A stretch of 64,000 nucleotides of DNA from Lichina pygmaea (lineage: Eukaryota > Ascomycota > Lichinomycetes > Lichinales > Lichinaceae). Made by a program: the position numbers and the translations under genes. The notes below the pieces were generated by a model. That model made no database searches, was not told the origin of the DNA, and saw only the letters and a list, made by a program, of their open reading frames with translations. Shown here piece by piece: positions 21,087 through 30,635 of this stretch. The stretch is from the NCBI GenBank assembly GCA_963422465.1, contig OY730171.1:744001-808000 (forward strand), given 5' to 3'. Positions within the stretch are counted from its first letter, which is position 1, and every line of letters begins with the position of its first letter.

Positions 21087-23496
21087 TCATTCTGAAAGAG
21101 CCTCTTGGAGTAGAGTCACGTTAACCTCGGTCGCTACCACCCCGGAAGCTTCCCTCGATGCTTTCAACTTTCCCATGGCGTCAATTGGCCGCATCGGCGG
21201 TGCTGCCGCCTTTGACGGCAGATCGGCTCTCTCTTGCTTTGCCTGAGATGACCCCGGCACCTTCGTGCCCCACATGCTCCAGGTCCAGTCTCCGAGTTTC
21301 ATGCCGAACACGTCTTTGATGGGGACGACGACTGGGAGGAGACCTCCACCGGCGCCGATCGAGCGCTGGGAGCTCTGTAGCAGGCTTCGGTTGACGGCGC
21401 TGCTGCCGTTGCCCTTCTTCGGCTGCAGGGACGAGACAGCGCCTCGACTGCTCATCGCGCCGAGCGCCCGGTGACTGCTGACCGATCCGGCTGACGGAAT
21501 TGCGGGACGTGGGCCCATTCTGGGAAGGAACCCTTTTCGGCGAACGAGCCGTTGTGACGCTGGAGCACCATCGCCAGGGATGTTCAACGCCGAAACAGAG
21601 AGTAGGCTCTCGTGAGAAGCGACGCGACGGAGCAGTGGGTCTGTCGAAGTCGCTACGAACGGACGATTTCCTGGAACGGCGTGTTGGTGTGACGAAGCCA
21701 GATCGTGGTTCTCCGCAGTGCGAGATGAGGTGTGCAGAGACCGAGCATCGAAGTCAATTCCGAGGGCCGTACGACGTGAGGCGGAAGCGTTTTCGTTGGC
21801 GGTAGAAGGGGGCAAGATCGTGTTCGTAAAGGGCGTGCTTCCAAGAGGGGTTCTCGACGTAGCAAGGCCAGTCGGATCCCGACGACACCAACCATCGTCG
21901 GTGGCCGAGTACGGCGTCGGAGGCTCCAACATTGACCGACAACTCTCGGGACTCGTCGACCGAGACTCGAGAATCTTGTCGGCCATGGCCTTGTCGGACA
22001 TCGTCGGAAAACGTCTCGCTGACAGAGGCGTGTTCGAGACGGACGACAGCGCGGTCGATGCCGAGTTGGTCGTCGTGGTGTTTGTGCTATGGGAAGACCG
22101 TCTCTGCAACGTGTCCAGCGTCGAGGGTTGCGGCGATCCAAGCTGCTGGCCTTGCGATACAGATGCAGCCCTCGAACTCTTCCGGTTGAGGGAGAGCCAA
22201 TCGGCATAAGGTGGCCTCCTTGGGTGTAGCGCCGGTAGCTGAATCGACAACGCCACGGCGTCCAGGTGAGGCTGGGGTGTGGCTTCTGGCGATACGGTGA
22301 CGCTCCCTGAGGATTGCCCGCTGACCTCGTCTGGCTCGGCGCCCGCCGGCTGACCGAGGGCACGCGCCAACTCGGCTGCCAATTCGTGGCCTTGTGTGGC
22401 AGGCCTCGAGATGGAGCCGTCGTGGGCGGGAATCTCTTGGTGAAGAAGAATGTGGTCTCTGAGCCGGTCTGTTTCGTCGTGGGCGTTGATGAGCATGCCC
22501 CGCAGCTCCGAGATGTCGGTGTGTAGCTTCATATTGTCCTGTAAGACACCCTGCATAAAATTGGAGATGACGGCTCCACCCTCCTTCGTGTCGTCTGGTT
22601 CTCGACTCCGTGATCCGCTGCGACGTCGTTTGCTTGAAGATCTCCGACCGGCTGCCATTCCTTGTACCCGCTCGAGTCGTGCGACGGTCTCGGCGTTCTC
22701 TTCGCGCTCCTCCGCGGCCTCCAGCTCGAGCCGCTCGAGCTCTTCTTGCAGGTGACCCATACTCCGCTCTGCTTTCCTCCACTTCTGCGTCGCTCTCCTC
22801 TCGTGCCCTTGCGCAGCGATGAGCGCTTGGTGAAGCTGATCGTGTTCCTGTTCCATAGTCTCCAGCTCCATCTCTAGACGCATCGTGCGCGCAGCCATCA
22901 TCGCGACGCGATGGAGTTCCTGTTGGGTCGACAGAAGCTTGGATTTCAAGCTCTCCTGCTCGGCTTCCGAGTCTCCGATGGACGTGTTCATTTCTTCTAG
23001 CTGGTCCAGCAGGCTTCGGTTCTCATCGATCGACTTAACATTCTCCATCTGAAGCGTGCGCTTCTCGGCTTCCAGCGTCCGGATGGTAGCATCCATTCTC
23101 GATCGACCTTCTTCGGCCTCGACCACATAGGCCTCGTGCCGGACTAGCAGAGCCTGCAGGCACCACGTCAGCGACATGTCGCTGAGAACGCAGTGAAGGA
23201 GCCGCGGGGTGATCAAATGCGCTTCGGGGACGGTGATTCAAATTGGTGGTGTCCAGGAAAGCAGCAGATGATATCCAGTGAGAGCATACCTGACCGACCT
23301 CAGCAGCAGTATTCAACATCTCACTGGTATGTTTCACAAAGTCACAATCGCGACAGCCACAGCAGCAAGAGACGTCGCCGGTAGGAGGCGACGGAATGTG
23401 GTGCAGTTTCTGGACGAGGTCCAGTTCGCGTCCCTTTGTTTCATGGTCTCGGGTGACTGAAGAATGCTGTGCCGGCGAGCTGGACGAGTCTGCCAT
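21087..23496 (-). CDS. Conserved-type fungal coiled-coil protein
   Basis: Two exons (23496-23290 and 23153-21087; 136-nt intron, GTATGC donor, CTGAC branch) give 757 residues. The ATG at 23496 is chosen because it precedes a Ser-rich N-terminus and a Cys motif CCCGCRDCDF (about residues 44-53). Residues about 55-230 form long heptad-rich coiled coils (for example LEMELETMEQEHDQLHQAL, HLQEELERLELEA). A short basic Arg/Ser cluster (RRSSSKRRRSGSRSR) follows and could be a nuclear signal. A second coiled segment surrounds ISNFMQGVLQDNMKLHTDIS. The remaining C-terminal half is Ser/Thr/Pro-rich and disordered, ending with a conserved-looking block DVFGMKLGDWTWSMWG. The layout suggests a cytoskeletal or spindle/septum scaffold, but no family is assigned. 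Confidence 0.75.
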
Positions 23497-24340
23497 TGCC
23501 GAGATACCTGCCAGGATAAAATTGGAAGGATCGACGTGAACCCCGAGATCGAACCATGGATGTTCAGCCCCTGCTACGAAGTAGACAGTCACATTGAGCA
23601 CCGGGCTCCTTCCTTGCTAAGAGACAATTGGAAAGAGTGATTGATAGCCCAAAAGTGGTGATGCGCCATAAAGTGAGAGGCTGGGATCACCTCTCACATG
23701 GTTCGTCGGGTAGACTGATGACATAAGCCACCTTAATTTGCTTCACTTCTTTGGGAAAGGGGCCCGTCTCAATCGGGACAGCGCTGACACTATTGCACTT
23801 GATGAGGTAATCATGGCGACAGCACCTACGAGTACTTCCGTACCGAGTACGGTACCATACGTATCACGTACTCCGTACGGGGATACAAACTTACGAGGTG
23901 GCGGTACTCAACTACGTCAATACGTACCATGGTGACTTCGTCTTGGGAGACCCCTTGAAGACCTGATCGTGGGAGAGAAAGAAATGGACTTGCAATCTGT
24001 GCATGTGGTTGATGTAATGGAGAGACAAGATGATAAAATTGCCTGGTAGTCCACTTTCTCATCACGTCTGCGCTTTGTAGGTTTCATTGCTCCAAATCGT
24101 GTATTATCTGTGTCTGGATGGTCATCTTTGCTTGCGCTGTACTCCGTACGTACGTACAATGGAACTGTATTGCGTTAGGTCAAGATTGATTAGATAGAGT
24201 GGTGCACATGGAGAATAGCTCCAAGGTACTGTATAGCCGGGCAAGATGGCTCAAGACCTTCTGTGAGCCAGCTATCGCGTCGATCTGCATCCCCGTCAAT
24301 GTCTGCTCATCTGAATCGACGCGTGCATAGTCCGAGCATC
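23497..24340. other. Intergenic, no gene seen
   Basis: Contains GTAC-rich patches at 23830-23930 and about 24140-24155. A 132-codon minus frame (24180-24578) is an out-of-frame shadow of pet117. Confidence 0.5.
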
Positions 24341-24651
24341 TTACCAAGTAGCACCCTTGGCCGCGGCAGGGCCAGCGACACCCGAAACAATCTGGACCTT
24401 CTTGTACTCTTCTTCTAGAGCGCGTTGCATGTCGAAGTCTGCTTGCCGCTCCTTCTTGACCCTCTGCTGCTCCACGTCGCGGACCACACCAGCGTGCATC
24501 GCCTATTAGGGACAAGGTTAGCAGTGGAACAGTAGAATTGGGTTGGCAAGCATACCGCTTGCTCAGCCTGCTGTCCATAATGAACGGCGAAGACGACGAC
24601 GGCGGTCACTCCCGATACAACGGCCAAGGTCAGCTTCGAGGCTCGAGACAT
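24341..24651 (-). CDS. pet117: Cytochrome c oxidase assembly protein Pet117
   Basis: Pet117 is a small mitochondrial protein needed for cytochrome c oxidase assembly and heme a synthesis with Cox15 (family knowledge). Exons 24651-24556 and 24502-24341 are joined by a 53-nt intron (GTATGC donor, GCTAAC branch, AATAG acceptor) and give 85 residues. The start MSRASKLTLA is the family start; an in-frame ATG six codons upstream exists. A hydrophobic helix (about residues 7-25) is followed by HYGQQAEQA, AMHAGVVRD, RVKKERQADFD and a conserved tail VQIVSGVAGPAAAKG. Length matches the fungal family. Confidence 0.93.
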
Positions 24652-24920
24652 CGGGGCCACTCGTGCCAAGCTTCAGCGTTCTTCGTTACGGCCGGGTGCC
24701 AATATCACAGGTACGGTACGGAGTACGTACGGTACGTACCTTGGGATCACGTCCATTGATTACATAATACAGGTAGCTTACCGTACTTCGTACCGTAGTG
24801 AAAGTCAGCTTTAGCCGGTCGAGCAGCTTTAGACGACGTCACTTTCAACTTCCACGAGCTCGCCAGAGTTGCGTGGCCTAACCAACGACTTCCGCTGCCT
24901 CCTTGTTGGAACTAGACGAC

Positions 24921-25567
24921 ATGGTACTCGATGCTGCAACTCCGCCAACATTCAATCTACCATGGTGCTGACCTATGATCTAGTCGGCGCAAAACTCGGC
25001 CGGGATCCAGACCCTCCTTGATGTAGGTGCCACTCTCGACGTGTGCATCGAAGGCGACTGAACACATGACGTAGGCAGAACGAGAGGCGCAGAAAATCGT
25101 ACAGAAAGGTGCGTCGAGCTTTCCTCCCTATGCCACTGCGACGCTGACCCGCTCGTTCATCAGCTAGAGAATGTATGCTAAAGTCCTCATTCAACGCCCT
25201 CTCGTCCTCTGTCGTCTAATTGGGTCCAGATCGCACCAAAAGAGTCAAAGATGCTCGGAGCGAGGCACAAAAAGAGATAGAGGATTATCGGAAACAGAAG
25301 GAGGAAGAGTACAAGAAGTTCGAGACCTCGGTAGCTACTGCCTGCACTTGATCATGTCTTTACAGATGCAGTTGCTGATGGACATAGCATTCGAGCGGCA
25401 ATAAAAAGGCCGAACAGGATGCCGATGAGGAAGCCGAGGCCAAGAAGGAAGAGATCAAGCAGGCCGGCGAGCAGCATGGCGACGAGGTGGTCGAGGCACT
25501 TCTCAAAGGGGTCATCGACGTGACGCCCGAGGTCCCTGATAGGTTTGAGCCGACGGGCAAGTCATAG
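24921..25567 (+). CDS. vma10: V-type H+-ATPase subunit G
   Basis: Subunit G forms the peripheral stalk of the vacuolar proton pump together with subunit E. Six exons (24921-24923, 24984-25022, 25075-25108, 25164-25172, 25230-25330, 25388-25567) sum to 366 nt and 121 residues. The spliced N-terminus MSAQNSAGIQTLLDAEREAQ, then KIVQKAREYRTKRVKDARSE, is the canonical family block, so each splice is forced by homology. The rest is the long Glu/Lys/Gln helix (KEIEDYRKQKEEEYKKFE) and a C-terminal GVIDVTPEVPDR. The first coding exon contains only the start codon and exon 4 has nine bases. Five introns in such a short gene, each 52-60 nt with CTGAC/CTAAT-like branch sites, is remarkable. Confidence 0.93.
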
Positions 25568-26181
25568 GGCCTTTGTCATGATCGACTTCATACCATATAC
25601 AGGTGGAGAGGGAGAGTAGCACAGAAGCTTCTTACGCCGGGCCTTGGAGCGTGCTTATTTAATGCGGCCAAGGGACTCGTTCACGAGCCATCTCTTATAC
25701 GTTAGAATCTGGATGTCCCAACTAGAGAAGGGGCGGCCGATATCACGATGCCGTGGACGGAGAAACGAGAGATGGGCCGAAAAGAATGCTGCGTAGACTG
25801 ATGAGCACCCTCGGACAAGCACAGGAGTTGTCATCCTGATGATGTCTCAAGCCCTTAGGAGTGGGAATTGCGTCTCAGCCGGAGTAACGTTGTTCCGGCC
25901 CCTCGACATCCTAGAACGTTGGATTCCATCTCCTCTGACTGATCGACATCCCAGGTTAGAGATATGGAAACGAAATGGCTATTCATACGTCGCGTGATGG
26001 ACTGAAGAAATTCAAACGGTACCATCGCCTTCTGGATAGAGGGTCACAGCGGTGGAGGTTACTGTACCTCGTAAGTCGTAGCTTCGACCTTTGAGAGCGT
26101 ACCGGTATACGGTACTCGTACAAGTACGTATTACGTTACGTACGTACTTATACCTCTAGACCTGCCCGTGGTCCAGGAGAG
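25568..26181. other. Intergenic, no gene seen
   Basis: Spacer between vma10 and the lipase on the same strand. It carries a GTAC island at about 26100-26150 just before the lipase. No open frame of interest. Confidence 0.5.
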
Positions 26182-27671
26182 ATGCACTACAGACAACATG
26201 GCCTACGACATGTTCCATATCGAGTCTCTCGCGCCCGGCGAAATCAGCGTGCCAAGTCCGGCTGGACCCGTCCAGACCATGAAGACCCTCGCATGCGTCA
26301 CCTGGGGCCGATCATCCAAGATGAATATGCCACGATCCGGCCCAACTATGGTAACAACCCCAGAGTTTCTCTAACTTGACGCAGCTGACCTGGGCTAGAA
26401 ACGCCGAAAAGTCCTATAATCCTGGCCCATGGCCTGCTCGGCTTCGAGGAGTTGCGTCTGCCACCCAAGCACCTGCTGCCAGGCATCCGTTACTGGCGCG
26501 GCATTCGCGAAGCTCTGACGGCCAGGGGTATCGCTGTGTTTACCACCTCGGTTCCGGCATCGGCTTCAATCGAACAGCGCGCGGCCAGGCTGGCCGAGGA
26601 CATCGCCAAGAAGGCAGGACGACGCAGCGTAAATATCATCGCGTAAGTCGCGTTTGCTGAATTTGGTATGCTCGGCAGGCTAACGTGCTCTCAGACATAG
26701 CATGGTATGACAGAATGATCTGTGGTTGTGGGACTGGATACTAACAGTTTGTGCAGGGGTAAAGGGTCCTTCTCTTGTTGATTGGAATGATGCAAGAGCC
26801 ACTGATCGACGAGGTGTCTCCCAGTGGACTGGATTCTCGCCATATGATCAGCTGTCTCAGGCCGACAGATTTCAAGGTTCTATCCTTGACTACCATCGCC
26901 ACGCCACACCGAGGTGAAGGGCGGACCGATCAAGAATCTCTGTGCACCTGCTGACCCTCCTTGTAGGGTCCGCATTTGCAGACCATGTCTTTGAGTTCAT
27001 CGGAGATATGCATCATGCCCCGCGGTTCATCATGCCAAGCTCTGTCGTGACTGAGGATGTCTTTAGAAAGCCGGCTGCCAAGGATATACAAAGCTCTTGA
27101 AAGCCTTCAGATGGAGAGTGGGGCTTTCGGACAGATGACGAGACGCTATATGGAAGAGGAGTTTAACCCAAAGACCCCTGATCTTGATGAGGTTCGGTGG
27201 GTCTTTGGAAGAGCCTAACAGCTTATAGTTACACGCGGCTTACTTGTGCCCTCACCACCAGGTACTTTTCATACGGTGCATCGGCCGAGCCATCGCTGTG
27301 GTCTGTCTTCCGGCGATCGCACCAGATCATCGATCGAGAAGAGGGAGCAAATGACGGGCTTGTCAGTGTCGGCAGTAGCAAATGGGGCACCTACAAGGGG
27401 ACCCTCGTGGGAGTCAGTCACCTCGATCTGATCAACTGGACGAACCGACTTCGGTGGTTCATATGGGAGATGGCGGGAAACAAGAGAGAGTCAGTTGTAT
27501 CCTCCTTTGACAGGATCGGTCGAGCTTTCCCTGACCAGAGACACGCAGGTTCAATGCAATTGCGTTCTATCTCGACATCGCAGGTACTTTTTGGTGGTTT
27601 TGCTCCTCCGGGGCCGCTTGAGCTGACACCCTCTGGTCTTGACAGATATGCTGGCCAAAGAAGGCCTTTAA
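26182..27671 (+). CDS. Triacylglycerol lipase-type alpha/beta hydrolase (10 exons)
   Basis: A serine lipase, likely hydrolysing acylglycerols. Exons 26182-26350, 26399-26642, 26695-26704, 26757-26758, 26825-26913, 26967-27005, 27067-27196, 27262-27489, 27549-27583, 27646-27671 sum to 972 nt and 323 residues. The oxyanion region is ILAHGLLGF (about 63-71). The nucleophile motif AHSMGG is at 138-143 (Ser140), and it is spread over four exons, one of them just GG. LTTIATPHRGSAFADHVFEF and NDGLVSVGSSKWGTYKGTLV (Asp of the triad likely here) and GVSHLDLINW (His) follow. The Arg-rich N-terminus could be a mitochondrial leader, or the true start may lie upstream. The intron at 27006-27066 begins AT, not GT; without its removal translation stops early. 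So the copy may be damaged or use a rare splice site. Confidence 0.85.
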
Positions 27672-29017
27672 GAAAAGACCTGTCATCTTCTGCCCTCTCA
27701 TGCCTTGCCGTATGAAGATGGACTTGGTCGGTGCCCTGTCTGGAAAGCTGTGGTTATGCGGAATCACCCAGCCATCCCGATGAAAAAACAAGCAGCCCCG
27801 TCGGCCGCGACAACGCTACCTTGTACAACACGGACTTGCAGGCCGTACAATCACGGTTGCAAATGCGTTCTAAACTACAAAATCAGGAGCAAAGAAAAGA
27901 ATCGTGCAAGCCATGGAAGTCGTCCAGAAGGGCTTGTGCACCGGCCGGCGCTTTCTGGTCGGGGCTAACTTGAAGCTGCCAACCATCTCAAGATGCCGGC
28001 CGTCAGGACCTACGGTATCGTCCGACCGGTCCGCGCGCCTCCCAATCAAGTTACCAAGCAGGACTGCAATTGAGATCCAGCCTACAAGGCGCCCCCGAGT
28101 GATAGCGCCTCGGGCACCTCTGCCGCCGCACTCTCGACCAGCACGTCAGCCGCGCCCAGCTCAAGCCTTGGCAAGTTAGACATGTTCCTTCATTCACTCT
28201 CTGCGTCGGCCTCGGTTGCACAGGGGACTGGGGCCGCCCACGTCTGGATAAGAGCCGATTGGCTTTGCGCCAACCCGTATGGATACTGTCAGGCGTGTTG
28301 ACTACAGCAGTCGGAGGCGGACGGCCATGCGCAAGAACTGTGGCGGATCCCTCCATTTCAGGGCACGGCTCACGAAAAGAGACACCGGCAGGGTTGATCC
28401 GAAACTTAGGGGCTCCGTAAGCACCGGGCAGCCGAGACATGCCACAACCCTGAACGACTCATCATGCAAGGCAGACGACGAGGGACGCGACAAATGCCCC
28501 GCATCTACCGTCATCGGCTCCTCGTTCCTGAGTAGAAGTTAGTTCGAGCAATGACTAGATCTGAAACAGCATCTGATCTAGCGGAGCGGGCAAAACTGTG
28601 TCTGACGCCCGATGGCGAACCGTGCTCGGCCAAGAGTAAACGCTGCTGCGTGCCTGGTAAACAAACCTAGAGAAGCCTTATCATACCGCAGGGTCTCAGT
28701 TCCGATACGGGGGGTTAGAGAGGTACGTACTACCCTCGTACAGTACGTACGTACGAGTCCGCATCTAGGAATAGAAAGAACCCAAGAATCATGATATCAA
28801 GCACTGGAGATTTGAGACTGACGTTTCTTCTGACCCCACTAACTTGAGAACTCAAGAGTCCCTAACTTTCGAGCCTTTCCAGGTGGCTTTATCGCCATCA
28901 GGGCCTGGAGTGCAGGCGAGGTAGCCTTTAGATTGCCCCTGCCGAGAGCCACACTCTGCTCAACTACGGCTATCCAAGATTTTATGACATATCGTACCGG
29001 TATGATAGGCCTTCGCA
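27672..29017. other. Intergenic, unresolved short frames
   Basis: A plus-strand frame around 27779-27970 (with LYNTDLQAVQSRLQMRSK) and another near 27993-28070 (MPAVRTYGIVRPVRAPPNQV) look somewhat protein-like. I cannot connect them into a gene or name a family. A GTAC island is at about 28720-28755. Confidence 0.35.
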
Positions 29018-29060
29018 TACCCGTGCCTTGGAGGTACTTCGTACCTCCAAGGCACGGGTA
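29018..29060. repeat. Perfect 20-bp palindrome with TA-CCCGTGCC ends
   Basis: Left arm TACCCGTGCCTTGGAGGTAC (29018-29037), spacer TTC, right arm its exact reverse complement (29041-29060). The outer ends TACCCGTGCC are identical to the termini of the element at 29139-29971, only 79 bases away. It looks like two transposon ends fused with almost nothing left between. Confidence 0.9.
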
Positions 29061-29138
29061 ATCTCATGGACAACCTGGTCCCAGTCCCCGGTTTCGAATT
29101 ACAAAGCGACGATATACTCGTAGGGGTTTCTGGGCATA

Positions 29139-29254
29139 CCCGTGCCATGGGGGGGTATTACCCCCCCCCCCCTCCCGTCCCTTCGGTACGTCCGGGACAC
29201 CCCTCCACCAGGAGGGGTGTCGGACAGTTCAATGACTCGGACGGTTCAATGATC
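29139..29254 (+). repeat. Left terminal inverted repeat
   Basis: Matches 29852-29971 in reverse complement over its whole length, ending at GGTTCAATGATC. Confidence 0.88.
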
Positions 29255-29673
29255 ACTTTCTTGTCGGGATCAATTGCAATGTCTATAACTCCACAACGCA
29301 ACGACTAAATAAAGATGTAAGTGGCTTATTTGATTCCTATACTTCTGTACTATCATCTTTGAAATTATAGACCTCTCTAGATTTTTGTGGTGTTGCTGAG
29401 AAGTCATAGTAGTTGTCAACTGAGAATGAAGTATCAACAACATCAATTCCACAACCTCTATAACTCTATAACTGGATAGACAAGTAGTCTTTTTTATGTG
29501 CCCATCTTATTCCCCTGCCCTTTTTCTATCATCTCTGAAATTGTAGGCTCCTCCTGATGATACTGTTGCTGGGTAGCTATTGTAGCCTGACTTGTCTAAG
29601 GAGTATTCCTTCTTAATCCTCTCATGAGAGAGCTCGCTTCTCTTATATTAGTAAGCTTTTTCTACTCTCAAAG

Positions 29674-29796
29674 TCACTGTACTGGGACATCAAATTCCCT
29701 GGCTAACTTTGGTACGGTGATAGTGTTTTTATAGTCAGAGATGGAATCCACACCTTCTGTGATGTGAGCCTCGGCTTCCTTGTAAAATTTGGCCAT
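29674..29796 (-). pseudogene. Transposase N-terminal fragment (psq/pogo HTH-like)
   Basis: A 40-codon frame inside the TIR element begins MAKFYKEAEAHITEGVDSIS and continues NTITVPKLAREFDVPVQ before a TGA. The pattern (alternating helix, then K/A-LAREFxVPxQT) is that of the pipsqueak helix-turn-helix that opens pogo/Fot1-type transposases, which bind the element's ends. No DDE catalytic domain remains. The reading frame is broken right after the helix. The assignment is from pattern only. Confidence 0.55.
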
Positions 29797-29851
29797 GTTG
29801 TGGTGGAGTTGTGGTGGTTTAAAATTGGTGACTATCAACAGATTTACTAGC

Positions 29852-29971
29852 GATCATTGAACCGTCCGAGTCATTGAACTGTCCGACACCCCTCCTGGTG
29901 GAGGGGTGTCCCGGACGTACCGAAGGGACGGGAAGGGGGGGGGGGGGGTAATACCCCCCCCTTGGCACGGG
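29852..29971 (-). repeat. Right terminal inverted repeat
   Basis: Inverted copy of 29139-29254. The G run is longer here than the C run on the left, a likely slippage or assembly difference. Confidence 0.88.
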
Positions 29972-29973
29972 TA

Positions 29974-30635
29974 TGATCAAAAGTCGCGTCTGTACTCCGT
30001 ACATACGGAACGTACGTATGGGCAAGCTAAGCCGTCAATCATGAGCTATTCTCAGGACCTTACGTATTACTGGCCGTACGATGGTCGGTTGGCCGATGAT
30101 TCCATACCAGCCCCCTTGGAGGACGCGTCACCCTGTCGGTTGAGAGAAGCTTGGATTCGAGTCCATTCTGGTGCTCCTTCTCTTCCCTGACAGCCCGAGC
30201 TTGGGTGGACGCGTACAGTACGAGGCGGCAGTGCAGGGCTGCAGAAACTTAGCCACTCGCGCCACTTCGGTATCGAGGCTGAAGCGCATCGTTGCGCGCT
30301 CGGAAACGCTCTTTCCAGATGCCCTGTCGTGACTTAGCAATCCACTATGTTCATGTGCTCTAATGAAACGTAGCAGGAACGTCCAAAGATCGCTTGGCAT
30401 GGAAGATGATCTGAGTCTCACTCTTTCCACTCTATTTTCAGAAATGGGAACGTCATCGCACCTGCAATGTTGAAGTTCGGATAGGAGGAACGATGGCCTC
30501 CAACGATCATATAATGGCGTGAGAGCATCTGATGATTCCAGCAAGCGTCGGCTCAGTTGAATTTGGCCCCCGCAAAGACATGCTCGGCATTTCCAGGTCA
30601 ACGGATGACAGCACGTGTGAACACTTGGTCAAGTC
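29974..30635. other. Intergenic, no gene seen
   Basis: Contains a GTAC patch at about 29994-30020 and only weak frames. A 157-codon minus frame (30128-30601) has no recognisable features. Confidence 0.5.

Larger units (their letters stand above)
29139..29971. mobile_element. 833-bp TIR element, pogo/Fot1-like (Tc1/mariner superfamily), decayed
   Basis: Terminal inverted repeats of about 116-120 bp (29139-29254 and 29852-29971) are nearly identical, differing mainly in the length of C/G runs. Both start CCCGTGCC and are flanked by TA on each side (29137-29138 and 29972-29973), the target duplication of Tc1/mariner elements. Each TIR contains an inner hairpin (GACACCCCTCC/GGAGGGGTGTC). The interior is AT-rich, unlike the host DNA, and holds a fragment of a transposase N-terminus. 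It cannot be autonomous. Confidence 0.85.
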
